A DNA stretch of 64,000 bases from Paracoccaceae bacterium (GCA_020832445.1 JAFIEO010000017.1:1-64000), one strand, 5' to 3'. Positions 50,166 to 60,361 are shown, counted from the first letter of the stretch. Program-made: numbers and translations. The notes: generated by a model from the letters alone, not told the origin.

Positions 50166-51527
50166 ATGGTGTCGGTTCCGACAATAGCGGCGATCCGGTT
50201 CGGGGCAGGGCTGTCACCGCATAGGCCAGCGCCAGTTGACGCCGACGCGTTGTATACCAGCCTGAGTGTGGAAGCGCAGCCCAGCTTTCCACCCCAACCA
50301 TGGGGCGCACGCCTGAACCTGCTGCAAAAGCGTGCCACCTTGCTGCAAGCCAGCCGCGAGGAAACCGCCACGCCCGCAGACCGCGCCGCTTTTGCGGAGG
50401 CGCATCAGGCCCTGCGCGATACCAGTTTTTCCGATCTGCGCCACAGCATTGCCGAACTGGCCTATGCCGGAACTGGTTTTCATGAACGCCTGACGCGGTT
50501 CTGGGCCAACCATTTCGCCACGATGGGCATGGGGGGCGCGTTGCTGCGCACGCGCAGCGCCTATATCAATGACGCCATCAGGCCCCATGTCACGGGCCGT
50601 TTTTCCGATATGCTGCGTGCGGCGGTGTTGCATCCGGTGATGCTGGTCTATCTGGACCAGTTCCGCTCGGTCGGGCCGAACAGCGCAGTGGGCAGGCAGC
50701 AGGGGCGCGGGGTGAATGAAAACCTTGCCCGCGAAATACTGGAACTGCACACACTGGGCACGTCTTCAACCTACACGCAGGCAGATGTCAGCCAGTTTGC
50801 CCTGTTGCTGACTGGGGTGACCATAAACCCTCAAAACGAATTCCTGTTCGACACCCGCATCGCAGAGCCGGGCATTATAGAGGTTCTGGGCCAGCGCTAC
50901 GGGGCACGCCTGACGCGGCTGGACCATATTGTGCAAGCCCTTGACGATATGGCCCGCCACCCCGACACGGCCACCCATATTGCGCGCAAACTGGCGCGGC
51001 ATTTCGTGGCCGATACCCCCGACCCCCGGCTTGTTGCGCATATCGCGGCTGCGTTTTCCCAAAGCGGGGGAGATCTGATGGTGACCTGTCGCGCGCTTCT
51101 GGAACACCCTGCTGCATGGGAAAACCCGATGGCCAAGACCCGCGCGCCACTGGAACTGATGGCGGCGGCGATACGCGCGCTGAATATCCCGCGCGACGGA
51201 TTTCTGGCGCTGCCATCACGGCGCACACGGCTGGAACTGGCGGAACCGTTGCAACAGATGGGCGAGGAGTTTGAATCCGTGCCAAGCCCCGCTGGGTATG
51301 ATGACAGCGCACCCTACTGGATCACACCCCAGGCGCTTGCGGCGCGTATTGGCTGGGTCACGGCGCTGGTGCAGCGTTGGCCGGACGGGCCGGACCCGCG
51401 TACATTCGTCGATGTGGCGCTGGGGGATGCGGCGTCAGATGCGCTGCGCCGCGCGGCGCGGGGGGCCGAAACGCGCGCACAGGGGATCGGGCTTATTCTG
51501 GCCTCGCCCGGGTTCAACCGCAGATGA
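50166..51527 (+). CDS. DUF1800 family protein
   Basis: A 453-residue mostly helical protein. Family features are FHERLTRFWANHFAT near residue 108, GRGVNENLAREILELHTLG near 178 and the C-terminal ASPGFNRR. The family has no established activity but is nearly always beside a DUF1501 gene, as here (16-base gap). No clear signal peptide. ATG 50166 (MVSVPTIAAIRFGAG) is chosen over 50112, since family members begin near this conserved segment. Confidence 0.92.
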   Translation: MVSVPTIAAIRFGAGLSPHRPAPVDADALYTSLSVEAQPSFPPQPWGARLNLLQKRATLLQASREETATPADRAAFAEAHQALRDTSFSDLRHSIAELAYAGTGFHERLTRFWANHFATMGMGGALLRTRSAYINDAIRPHVTGRFSDMLRAAVLHPVMLVYLDQFRSVGPNSAVGRQQGRGVNENLAREILELHTLGTSSTYTQADVSQFALLLTGVTINPQNEFLFDTRIAEPGIIEVLGQRYGARLTRLDHIVQALDDMARHPDTATHIARKLARHFVADTPDPRLVAHIAAAFSQSGGDLMVTCRALLEHPAAWENPMAKTRAPLELMAAAIRALNIPRDGFLALPSRRTRLELAEPLQQMGEEFESVPSPAGYDDSAPYWITPQALAARIGWVTALVQRWPDGPDPRTFVDVALGDAASDALRRAARGAETRAQGIGLILASPGFNRR

Positions 51528-51543
51528 CGCAAAGGGGCATATC

Positions 51544-52725
51544 ATGGCCGACCGTATGAATCGCCGCCAGCTTCTGACCCGCGCATTGGCGCTGGGGTGC
51601 ACGGCGGCGGCAAGCCCGATGCTGACGCCTGTATCCTTTGCAGCCCTTCCGGGCGAGCGCCGTCTGGTTGTCATTGTGCTGCGCGGGGCCATGGATGGGC
51701 TGGATGTGTTCCGCCCCTTGGGCGATCCGCATCTGGCTGCATTGCGACCCCATCTGGCGCAGGAAAACACGCCCTTGCCGCTGGACAATTTCTTTGCGCT
51801 GCATCCGGCCCTGTCGGGGTTGATGCCATTGTGGCACGCAGGCGAGATGGGGTTTGTGCCTGCAACATCAACCTTGTATCGCGACCAGCGCAGCCATTTC
51901 GACGGGCAGGACCATCTGGAAGCGGGCACGGCTGGCACATTGCCGCCCGCCTTGCAGCGCGATGGCTGGCTGAACCGGCTGGTTGCGCAACTGCCCGGTG
52001 CGCAGGCGCGCACAGCCTTCGCGGTGGGGCGCGAACGCATGCTGATCCTTGAAGGGCAGGCTGCGATAACGCAATGGTCGCCGGGCACTGATCTGGACCT
52101 AAGCCCGCAAAACCGTTTGCTGTTGTCCTATCTGTTCGACAATGACCCGCTATTTGCACAAGCGGGCCAGATCGCGCTGGAAATGACAACCCCCGGCACG
52201 GATGATGATGAAGACGATATGCCCGCAGGGGGCGATGCGGCAGGGCTTGGCCGCTATATCGCGCAGCAATTGCTGGCAGAATCGCGCATTGCAAGTTTTT
52301 CACTGACCGGCTGGGACACCCATCGCGACCAGCACCGCGCGCTGTTGCCCGCATTGGGGCGGTTGCAGGATGCCATTCTGGCCCTGCGTGACGGGCTGGG
52401 GGATGCGTGGGGCGAAACCACTGTAATGGCCATGACCGAATTCGGTCGCACGGCGCGCGAAAACGGCGCGCGCGGCACTGACCATGGCACGGGCGGCGCG
52501 CTGTTGCTGGCAGGCGGCGCATTGCGCGGGCAGCGTGCCATCGGCGGCTGGCCGGGCCTTGCGGATCAAGACCTTTACGCAGGGCGCGACCTGATGCCCC
52601 TGTCCGATATTCGCGCCTATCCCGCATGGGCGATGCGCGATTTGTTCGGCCTGCCGGTATCGGCCATTGAACGGCATATATTCGCGGGGCTGGATATGGG
52701 CGACAGTCCGCGCCTGTTTCTGTAA
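51544..52725 (+). CDS. DUF1501 family protein, Tat-type signal
   Basis: A 393-residue protein of the sulfatase/alkaline-phosphatase-like superfamily. The N-terminus MADRMNRRQLLTRALALG has a twin-arginine pattern followed by a hydrophobic stretch ending in SFAA, so export folded is likely. RRLVVIVLRGAMDGLD near residue 40, TGWDTHRDQH and MTEFGRTARENGARGTDHGTGG near 300 are the family metal-site segments. It is coupled to the DUF1800 gene upstream. Repeat copy F follows. Confidence 0.92.
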   Translation: MADRMNRRQLLTRALALGCTAAASPMLTPVSFAALPGERRLVVIVLRGAMDGLDVFRPLGDPHLAALRPHLAQENTPLPLDNFFALHPALSGLMPLWHAGEMGFVPATSTLYRDQRSHFDGQDHLEAGTAGTLPPALQRDGWLNRLVAQLPGAQARTAFAVGRERMLILEGQAAITQWSPGTDLDLSPQNRLLLSYLFDNDPLFAQAGQIALEMTTPGTDDDEDDMPAGGDAAGLGRYIAQQLLAESRIASFSLTGWDTHRDQHRALLPALGRLQDAILALRDGLGDAWGETTVMAMTEFGRTARENGARGTDHGTGGALLLAGGALRGQRAIGGWPGLADQDLYAGRDLMPLSDIRAYPAWAMRDLFGLPVSAIERHIFAGLDMGDSPRLFL

Positions 52726-52763
52726 CGCGGCCAATTCAGCCGGACCCTATGGCTGGTCAGGAC

Positions 52764-52836
52764 CGGCCTGAAAGGGGGGCGTCGGGGCATCCCAAGGCGC
52801 GGTGTTTGTTCATAGCCCAACGTCCCCTTCAGGCCG
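52764..52836 (-). repeat. internally deleted derivative of the repeat element, copy F
   Basis: 73 bp hairpin with ends CGGCCTGAAAGG and CCTTCAGGCCG. Read on the minus strand its left half aligns with copy A over about 40 bases, including an exact 18-base match (GGCCTGAAGGGGACGTTG), up to CCGCGCC. It then continues at once with sequence like the right end of copy A (TTGGG...). CCGCGCC occurs at both places in A, so one deletion between those direct repeats explains it. It lies between the DUF1501 and metallophosphoesterase genes. Confidence 0.75.
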
Positions 52837-52941
52837 GATCGCCCGCGAATGGCCCGAAACACCCTGCGGTGATCCTGTCCCGCTCCCATTGGCGAAGTTC
52901 CCGCCCTTGCGCGCCCGCGCGAAGCAAGGCAGTGTCACACT

Positions 52942-54168
52942 ATGGCCTTTCGTTTCATTCATACTGCTGATCTGCATCTGGACAGTCCAATGCGCTCGCT
53001 TGCGCTGCGCGACCCGGATCTGGCCGGTTTGATTGCCGGTGCCACGCGCACGGCCCTGCGCAATATCATTGATCTGTGCCTGTCCGAACAGGTCGATGCG
53101 CTGCTGATTTCGGGCGATCTGTATGACGGGTCACAAACCAGCATGAAAACCGCGCGGTTTCTGGCCGCCGAACTGGCGCGGCTGAATGATGCGGGCATCC
53201 GCGCCTTCATCATCCGGGGCAATCATGACGCCGAAAGCCGCATCACCCGTGAACTGACCCTGCCGCCCTGTGTGCATCTGTTCGACGGGCGCGCGGGTGT
53301 TGCGCAGATTGACAAGGGGCCGTTGCGCATTGCGCTGCACGGGCTTAGTTTTCGCGAACCCAAAGCGCCTGAAAGCCTGCTGCCCAAATACCGCCCCCCT
53401 GTTGGCGATGCCATCAACATAGGCCTGATGCACACATCCCTGAACGGTGCCGAAGGGCATGATCCCTATGCCCCCTGTGCCCTGTCCGACCTGCACGCCA
53501 GCGGGTTTGATTACTGGGCCTTGGGGCATATCCACAAACGCGCGGTCCATCGCGGGGACGCCTGTGTTGTCATGCCGGGCATTCCCCAGGGCCGCGACAT
53601 TGGCGAGGTGGATGGCGGGTCGGTCACATTGGTCACTGTGGATGATGGCGGTGCCCTGCATCTGGAAGAACGCGGCGTTGCACTGGCGGCCTTCTGCCCG
53701 CTGCGTGTGGATGTCACAGGCATTGATCACTGGAATGACCTGTTGGGGGTCATGCGCACCACGTTGCAAAACGCACAACACAGCGCCGTCGCCCCCCATC
53801 TGGTGGCCCGCCTGCGCCTGACAGGGACCAGCGCCCTTGCACAGCGCCTGCTGCGCGACCGCGACATCGCATTGGCCGAGGCACAGGAACAGGCCCGCGC
53901 CATAGGCCAGACATGGGTTGAGAAACTGGTTCTCGACCTTGGGCATACCACATCTGTATCGGGCGAGCTGGCACAGCTTGCCGCCCTGATTGATGATGAA
54001 TTTCGTCACTCCGACAGTTTCACCACTGCACTGGAAGATATGCGCGCCACGCTGCAAGCCGCACTGCCCCCTGACCCCGACCTGCGCGCAGCGTTCGACC
54101 AGTTGGACCCCACCCTGATCGATGACGGTGTGGCGCAGGTTCTGGCCCGGCTGGGGGGCGCGCGCTGA
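52942..54168 (+). CDS. SbcD/YhaO-like DNA repair metallophosphoesterase
   Basis: A 408-residue calcineurin-type phosphoesterase whose metal motifs all stand in order: TADLHLDSP near residue 6, LLISGDLYDG near 55, RGNHDAE near 92 and ALGHIHKR near 193. With the next gene it mirrors SbcCD/Mre11-Rad50 and the YhaO-YhaN pair. It should cut hairpins or blocked DNA ends. Its TGA and the next ATG share one base (TGATG), so both are made together. Confidence 0.9.
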   Translation: MAFRFIHTADLHLDSPMRSLALRDPDLAGLIAGATRTALRNIIDLCLSEQVDALLISGDLYDGSQTSMKTARFLAAELARLNDAGIRAFIIRGNHDAESRITRELTLPPCVHLFDGRAGVAQIDKGPLRIALHGLSFREPKAPESLLPKYRPPVGDAINIGLMHTSLNGAEGHDPYAPCALSDLHASGFDYWALGHIHKRAVHRGDACVVMPGIPQGRDIGEVDGGSVTLVTVDDGGALHLEERGVALAAFCPLRVDVTGIDHWNDLLGVMRTTLQNAQHSAVAPHLVARLRLTGTSALAQRLLRDRDIALAEAQEQARAIGQTWVEKLVLDLGHTTSVSGELAQLAALIDDEFRHSDSFTTALEDMRATLQAALPPDPDLRAAFDQLDPTLIDDGVAQVLARLGGAR

Positions 54169-57100
54169 TGCGGCTTGAAGAACTGGGCCTGACCGCATAC
54201 GGCCATTTCACCGATGCGAAACTGTCCCTGCCGGCACCGGCCAGCGGCGCGCCTGATCTGCATATCGTTTTCGGCCCGAACGAGGCGGGCAAATCCACCC
54301 TTCTGGCGGCATGGCTGGACCTGCTGTTCGGCTTTCCCAACCAGACGCAATATGATTTCCTGCATGAAAAACGCGCGCTGCGCGTGCAGGCGCAGCTGCG
54401 CGACGTATCGGGCAACGCCTATGCGCTGGCGCGGATCAAGGGGAATGTGAACACATTGCTGGATGCGGCAACCGACCAGCCGGTGGCCGAATCCGTGCTG
54501 GCAAGCCTGTTGGGCGGGCTGGACCGCGCCAGCTACACCACCATGTTTTCGCTGGACGACGCCACATTGGTCAAGGGCGGTGACAGCATTCTGGCCAGCG
54601 AGGGGGATCTGGGCCAGCTTCTGTTCCAAGCCACCGCAGGGCTGGCCGAATTGGGCGAGCGTTTGCGCGACTTGCGCGCGCAATCGGACGAGTGGTTTCG
54701 CCCCCGCGCGCGCAAAACCCAGCTTCACGCGCATCGCGACCGCCTGAAACAGCTTATCGAGGACCGCAAGGCCGTGGATCTTCAGGTCAGCGCGTGGCGC
54801 AAACTGTGCGAAGATGCGCAAACCGCTGATCAATCCTATCAGCGCGCATTGAGCGCGCGCGCACAGACGCAAACCGTGCATGATGCGCTGGCCCGCGATC
54901 TGGCCGCCCTGCCCATTCTGGCACGCCTACAGCGCGAGGACGCGGCGCTGTCCACCCTGCCGGACCCTGCGCCGCTGCCTGCCGAATGGGTCGCAAACCT
55001 GCCCGATTGGCAGCGCGAAGATACCAGCCTTGCGGCCCTGATACCGCAGGCGCAAGCCGCCCTTGCCGATGCCGAATGCGCGCTGGACGGGCTTGACCCC
55101 GACACCGCCGCGCAGCGCCATGTGCCCGATCTGGACAGGCTGCAAGCGCGCTTTGGCGTCATTGACCAGCAGCAGGATGATTTGCCCAAGCGCCTGTCCC
55201 AACGCGACAGCCTGCAAGCCCGGATCGCACAGGTCATCGCCGATCTGGGCCTGGACGGGGGGCAGGATGCAGCGCCCCTTGCAGCACCTGTGCGCGACGC
55301 GCTGTCATCGCTGATCGAGCAGGACAGCGACCTGTCGCGTCGTGCCCAGACTGCCAGTCAGGAACTGGCACAGGCCAGGGAAGCCCTTCAGGAATTGTCG
55401 GGCAATGACGCGGTCACCCTGCCCGATGAAGATCAGCTTCAGGCGCAACAGCACCTGCAAACGCTGCTGCCCGAATTGCGTGCCAAAGACCCTGTGCGCG
55501 CCCATGCGGATGCCAAAGCGGCATGGGACAGCGCGCGCGTGGCCTGCGCGCATGCCTTTGCCGCGCTGTGGCCATGGCAGGGCACGCCGGACGCGCTGCG
55601 CACTATCGATCTGCCCGCGCCCGATGCCCTGCGCGTGCTTGGCGCACGGATCGCGGAAGCCGAAGGCAATGTCCGCACCGCCGAGGGCGAGAACCGCCGC
55701 CTGCAAACCCTTGTAGCCCGCGCGCAAGGGGCGCTGGGGCAGTGCACCCCGCCAACGCAAGACATGCTGGACGCCGCACGCGATTTGCGCGACCGGCTTT
55801 GGGCGGCCCATCTGCACAAGATGAATGATGCCACAGCCCGCGAATTCGCCACCGCCATGGCCGCCCATGATGTCCAAAGCAGACACATGATCGATGCCGC
55901 CCGCATGGCCGAACGGCTGGACCAGTTGCGCACCCATCAAGCCGAACTGGCGCAGGCGCGGGACCATAAGGCACAGGCTGACGCGGCACTTGCGGGGCTG
56001 CTGGAACAGGTTGCAGCCCTTTGGGCACGGGTGCTTGCACAAGACAGCACCGCGCGTTCTGTCGCCGACCTTCTTGCATGGCAGGACCAGCGCAGCAAGG
56101 CGCTGCAAGACGCGCAAGCCCAAGCGCAGGCGCGCACGCATCTGGAGGATTGCACAGCGCGGCTGGCGCAGGCCCATGACAGCCTGAGCCATGCAATTCG
56201 GGCCATGGGCGAAGTCCCCGCCAGCGAAACCGACTTCACCTTGGTGCTTGCACAGGCAGAGGGGCTGAACGCCAATGCCGCCCGCCTGAGCGAGCGGCGC
56301 GCAGCCCTAAGCCGCGCGGGGGCGGAATGCAAGCGCAGGCAAAACGCGCTGGATCAGGTGCAGGCCGACCGTGCAGACTGGCAGGCACGCTGGACGGCGC
56401 AACTGGCGCAGACATGGATCGCGCAAACCGCGCCCGTGCCGCAGGTGCGCGCCATCCTGAAAGCGCTGGACATGCTGGCGCCCTTGCGCAGTGAATTGCG
56501 CGATCTGACGCACCGGATTGCCGCGATCCGCAAGGATGAACGCGCCTTTTGCGACCAACTGGCCGTGCTGGCGCAGGACATGGACATGCCGCCCCATCCC
56601 GATCCGCGCGTGCTTTGGCCGCAGCTGCGCGACAGGCTGCGCCGCGCGCAAGACACGGACGAACACCGCCAGCGCCTGCGTCAGGCCTGCGACACAGCCC
56701 GCGCGGATCTTGACGCGCTGATGCGCCGTGCGCGCGCGCTGGATGATGCGACACAGGCGCTGCGCGCGCAATTTGACACCGCGTCACTGGACAAGATTGC
56801 CGAACAGGTCGCTGCCATCAGACAGGCCAATGACGCAAGCGCCCGCGTGGCAGACACGCGCCATGATCTGGCACATCACCTGCATACCGATGATCTGTCC
56901 GCGGAAATCACGCGTTTGCAGGCGCTTGATCCCCAAGCCATGACCGTGGAACGCGACACGCTTGCCGCAACCCTGAAAGCGCAGGATCAGGCGCAGCGCG
57001 AAGCCTATGCGCAACTGGCCGCCGCCCAAAAGGATCTGGACAGTGTCGGGCTGGATGATGCCGCCGCCCGTCTGGACGAAGAACGCCAGACCCTGATTTT

Positions 57101-57608
57101 GCAGATCACGGACGAAGCGCGTGACTATCTGGCGCGGCAGGCCGGTATTCTGGCCGTGGAACAGGCGCTGCGACGTTACCGCGACACGCACCGCTCAACC
57201 ATGATGGACCGCGCGGGCCATGCGTTTTCGGCCCTGACCTGCGGGCGCTACAAGGGCTTGTCGACCCGCCCTGACGGGGCGCGTGAATTGCTGATTGCAC
57301 GCGACGCGCGCGGCGCGGCCAAACCCGTGGACACCTTGTCCAAAGGGACCAGTTTCCAGCTATATCTGGCCCTGCGGATTGCGGGCTATCTGGAACTTGC
57401 GGGCAACCGCCCCATGGTGCCCTTCATCGCAGATGACATTATGGAAAGTTTCGACGATGACCGATCGGCCGCAACCTTCCGGCTGCTGGGCGACATGGCG
57501 CATAAGGGACAGGTCATCTACCTGACCCACCACGCGCATCTGTGCGACATTGCGCAGCGCGCCTGTCCTGACGCGCAAATACACGACATGCGCAGTCTTT
57601 TGGGCTGA
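54168..57608 (+). CDS. SbcC/YhaN-like AAA ATPase with long coiled coil
   Basis: An 1146-residue SMC/Rad50-like protein. Residues 1-140 hold Walker A FGPNEAGKSTLLAAWLDLLFG near 38. About 850 residues of Ala/Gln/Asp-rich coiled coil follow (many heptads, no zinc hook CxxC that I can see). The C-terminal head has TLSKGTSFQLYLALRIA (ABC signature) near 1055 and Walker B MVPFIADDIMESFDDDRS near 1088. It powers the partner nuclease. It is one of the longest genes here and overlaps the partner by one base. Confidence 0.9.
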   Translation: MRLEELGLTAYGHFTDAKLSLPAPASGAPDLHIVFGPNEAGKSTLLAAWLDLLFGFPNQTQYDFLHEKRALRVQAQLRDVSGNAYALARIKGNVNTLLDAATDQPVAESVLASLLGGLDRASYTTMFSLDDATLVKGGDSILASEGDLGQLLFQATAGLAELGERLRDLRAQSDEWFRPRARKTQLHAHRDRLKQLIEDRKAVDLQVSAWRKLCEDAQTADQSYQRALSARAQTQTVHDALARDLAALPILARLQREDAALSTLPDPAPLPAEWVANLPDWQREDTSLAALIPQAQAALADAECALDGLDPDTAAQRHVPDLDRLQARFGVIDQQQDDLPKRLSQRDSLQARIAQVIADLGLDGGQDAAPLAAPVRDALSSLIEQDSDLSRRAQTASQELAQAREALQELSGNDAVTLPDEDQLQAQQHLQTLLPELRAKDPVRAHADAKAAWDSARVACAHAFAALWPWQGTPDALRTIDLPAPDALRVLGARIAEAEGNVRTAEGENRRLQTLVARAQGALGQCTPPTQDMLDAARDLRDRLWAAHLHKMNDATAREFATAMAAHDVQSRHMIDAARMAERLDQLRTHQAELAQARDHKAQADAALAGLLEQVAALWARVLAQDSTARSVADLLAWQDQRSKALQDAQAQAQARTHLEDCTARLAQAHDSLSHAIRAMGEVPASETDFTLVLAQAEGLNANAARLSERRAALSRAGAECKRRQNALDQVQADRADWQARWTAQLAQTWIAQTAPVPQVRAILKALDMLAPLRSELRDLTHRIAAIRKDERAFCDQLAVLAQDMDMPPHPDPRVLWPQLRDRLRRAQDTDEHRQRLRQACDTARADLDALMRRARALDDATQALRAQFDTASLDKIAEQVAAIRQANDASARVADTRHDLAHHLHTDDLSAEITRLQALDPQAMTVERDTLAATLKAQDQAQREAYAQLAAAQKDLDSVGLDDAAARLDEERQTLILQITDEARDYLARQAGILAVEQALRRYRDTHRSTMMDRAGHAFSALTCGRYKGLSTRPDGARELLIARDARGAAKPVDTLSKGTSFQLYLALRIAGYLELAGNRPMVPFIADDIMESFDDDRSAATFRLLGDMAHKGQVIYLTHHAHLCDIAQRACPDAQIHDMRSLLG

Positions 57609-57673
57609 AAGGAGCGCTGGTTGTTCGCAAGGTGCGGTGTCAATGCCGCAGGTCGCCCATGCGTGGCACGGGC

Positions 57674-58387
57674 CTACCTGACTTTGCGGCCTTGTTTCCC
57701 CGCCAGAACCTCATCCACCCAAGCGGGCACGATCTGGCTTGCGGGGCCAAGGCGCGCACCGTCAAACAGCCCTGCCGTGGCCGAGGGGGCAAGGTTCAGC
57801 TCCAGCGTTGCCGCCCCCGCAGCGGCCGCTTGCTGCACAAACCCCGCCGCCGGATAGACATTGCCCGATGTCCCGATCGCCACAAACATGTCCGCGTGCA
57901 TCAGGGCGTGGTCGATCCGGTCCATATGATAGGGGTATTCCCCGAACCACACGATATCGGGGCGCGTGGCCGGACGGGCGCAAGCAGGGCAGGGGTCCTG
58001 CGGGGCCATGATCTGCGGCGCGTCCCATCTATGGCCGCAGCCGGCACAGAGTGCGCGGTTTAACTGCCCGTGCATATGCACCACATCGCGCGCGCCCGCG
58101 CGGTCCAGCAGATCATCGACATTTTGCGTCACCAGACAAATGCGGTCGGGCGCGGCACGTTGCAGGCGCGCAAGCGCGTCATGCGCGGCGTTGGGGCTGG
58201 CCGACAGGCAATTCGCGCGCCGCGCATTGTAGAATTCATGCACAAGGGCGGGGTTGCGCGCAAACCCTTCGGGGGTGGCCACATCATTCAGGTCATATTT
58301 TGTCCACAGCCCGTCCTTGTCGCGGAATGTGCCCAGCCCGCTTTCGGCAGACAGGCCCGCACCGGTCAGAATGACAATATTCTGCAT
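57674..58387 (-). CDS. cobB: NAD-dependent protein deacylase (sirtuin)
   Basis: Removes acyl groups from lysines using NAD. The 237-residue sirtuin has the NAD loop ILTGAGLSAESGLGTFRDKDGLW, LVTQNVDDLLDRAG near residue 95 and the catalytic His in VHMHGQL. A zinc module has CAGC and CPAC. FYNARR holds the Tyr-x-x-Arg pair of class III sirtuins, which favour succinyl and malonyl groups. It lies 5 bases after uvrC on the same strand. Confidence 0.93.
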   Translation of the reverse strand: MQNIVILTGAGLSAESGLGTFRDKDGLWTKYDLNDVATPEGFARNPALVHEFYNARRANCLSASPNAAHDALARLQRAAPDRICLVTQNVDDLLDRAGARDVVHMHGQLNRALCAGCGHRWDAPQIMAPQDPCPACARPATRPDIVWFGEYPYHMDRIDHALMHADMFVAIGTSGNVYPAAGFVQQAAAAGAATLELNLAPSATAGLFDGARLGPASQIVPAWVDEVLAGKQGRKVR

Positions 58388-58392
58388 GCCCG

Positions 58393-60273
58393 CTACCTTG
58401 CGTTCAGATGGTCATGAATGACCTGCGCCAGTGTTTCCGAAATGCCCGCCACTGCCTGCAAGTCTGACAGGCCCGCGCGCGCAACCGCCTTGGCCGACCC
58501 GAAATGCGCCAGCAGCGCGCGCTTGCGCCCCGCCCCCACGCCCGGAATATCATCCAGCGGGGATGCGTTGACCGCTTTTGCGCGTTTCGCGCGGTGCGTG
58601 CCAATGGCGAAACGGTGCGCTTCATCGCGCAGGCGCTGGACGAAATACAAGATGGGATCGTTGTGGCGCAACGCGAAAGGGCGCTGGTCGGGGCGGTGGA
58701 ATTCTTCCTTGCCTGCGTCGCGGTCAATGCCCTTGGCCACGCCCACAACCGGAATGTCATCGACCCCCAGATCGGCCATGATTTCGGCCACTACGCTGAC
58801 CTGACCCGCGCCGCCGTCAATCAGCAGCAGGTCGGGCCATGTGTCGCCCTGACGGTCTGGGTCTTCTTTCAGCAGGCGTTGAAAGCGGCGGGTCAGAACC
58901 TCTTTCATCATGCCGAAATCATCGCCGGGTGTCAGGCTGTCACCGCGAATGTTGAACTTGCGATACTGGCTTTTGATGAACCCGTCGCGGCCTGCCACGA
59001 TCATGGCGCCCACGGCATCTGTTCCTTGAATATGGCTGTTGTCATACACCTCGACCCGGTCGGGCGGCCCGTCCAGACCGAAGGCGTCTGCCAGCCCGTC
59101 CAGCAAGCGGCCCTGCGCGGCGGTGGACGCCATGCGCATGGCCAGACTTTCGCGCGCATTGCGTAGTGCGTTTTCAACCAGTTCCGCCTTCTCGCCGCGC
59201 TGTGGCACGGCCAGTTCCACCTTGCGGCCCGCGCGTTCACCAAGGGCTGCCGCGACCAGATCGGCGTTTTCCAACTCATGCGACAAAAGCAGCAATCGCG
59301 GGGGTTCCTTGCCGTCGTAAAACTGCGTCAGGAACGCTTCCAGAATTTCGGGTTCTTCCGCGCCGGCACCCGTTGCGGGGTAAAAGTCGCGGTTGCCCCA
59401 GCTTTGATTGGCGCGGATGAAGAACACCTGCACGCAGGCTTGCCCCTTTTCCAGATGCAGGGCGATCACATCGGCTTCGGTCACGCCGCGCGGGTTCACG
59501 CCCTGGGATTGCTGCACATTGGTCAGCGCGCGAATGCGGTCGCGCAAGGCTGCGGCGCGTTCAAATTCCATACTGTCAGATGCGGCCTGCATGTCCTGCG
59601 CCAGTTGCGCCTGAATGCGCGTGCTTTTGCCCGACAGGAAGCGTTCTGCGTCAGCCACCAGTCCGGCATATTCGTCCTCGGTCACATAGCCCACGCAGGG
59701 CGCGCTACAGCGTTTGATCTGATACAGCAAACAGGGCCGCGTGCGGCTGTGAAACACAGAATCGGTGCAGTTGCGCAGCAAGAACACGCGCTGCAACTGG
59801 TTAAGGGTGCGGTTGACCGCCCCCGCGCTGGCAAACGGGCCGAAATAACTGCCCTTCACCGACCGCCGCCCGCGATGCTTGCGCAATTGCGGAAATGCGT
59901 GGTCTTTGGGCAGCAGGATATAGGGAAAACTTTTGTCGTCGCGCAGCAGCACATTGTAGCGCGGCTTTAGCTGCTTGATCAGGTTTTGCTCCAGCAACAA
60001 CGCTTCGGTTTCTGTGCGCGTGGTCAGAAACATCATGCTGGTGGTTTCCGAGATCATCCGCGCAATGCGTGCCGAATGCCCCGACGGGCGCGCGTAATTG
60101 GACACCCGCATGCGCAGGCTGCGCGCCTTGCCCACATACAGAACTTCGGATTTTTCGTTCAGCATGCGATACACGCCAGGCGAGTTATCAAGCGATTTCA
60201 GATAGGACTGAATGCAGGCATGACCGCGCTGTTCTGCGTCTGGTGTATCGATAGGCGGGCTCGTATCCGGCAT
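58393..60273 (-). CDS. uvrC: excinuclease ABC subunit C
   Basis: Makes both cuts in nucleotide excision repair. The 626-residue protein has a GIY-YIG domain ([29 protein letters not shown] near residue 30), a UVR motif ([24 protein letters not shown] near 215), an RNase H-like endonuclease domain ([20 protein letters not shown], then [13 protein letters not shown]) and two helix-hairpin-helix motifs at the end. ATG 60273 is the family start; the track adds 19 residues. No GTTC-N7-GTTC SOS box was seen near it. Confidence 0.96.
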   Translation of the reverse strand: MPDTSPPIDTPDAEQRGHACIQSYLKSLDNSPGVYRMLNEKSEVLYVGKARSLRMRVSNYARPSGHSARIARMISETTSMMFLTTRTETEALLLEQNLIKQLKPRYNVLLRDDKSFPYILLPKDHAFPQLRKHRGRRSVKGSYFGPFASAGAVNRTLNQLQRVFLLRNCTDSVFHSRTRPCLLYQIKRCSAPCVGYVTEDEYAGLVADAERFLSGKSTRIQAQLAQDMQAASDSMEFERAAALRDRIRALTNVQQSQGVNPRGVTEADVIALHLEKGQACVQVFFIRANQSWGNRDFYPATGAGAEEPEILEAFLTQFYDGKEPPRLLLLSHELENADLVAAALGERAGRKVELAVPQRGEKAELVENALRNARESLAMRMASTAAQGRLLDGLADAFGLDGPPDRVEVYDNSHIQGTDAVGAMIVAGRDGFIKSQYRKFNIRGDSLTPGDDFGMMKEVLTRRFQRLLKEDPDRQGDTWPDLLLIDGGAGQVSVVAEIMADLGVDDIPVVGVAKGIDRDAGKEEFHRPDQRPFALRHNDPILYFVQRLRDEAHRFAIGTHRAKRAKAVNASPLDDIPGVGAGRKRALLAHFGSAKAVARAGLSDLQAVAGISETLAQVIHDHLNAR

Positions 60274-60352
60274 TGCGCGTGATCCTTGCTGATTCTGCCT
60301 TTGTCTGCAATGTCCGGGCTGGTCCTGCAACCTGAATCCTGTCCACTGAATC

Positions 60353-60361
60353 TGTGGATAA
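60353..60361 (-). promoter_or_regulatory. DnaA box
   Basis: TTATCCACA on the minus strand matches the DnaA box consensus perfectly, 80 bases before uvrC. A single box without dnaA, parAB or hemE nearby is not an origin; it may regulate uvrC or be chance. Confidence 0.4.
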
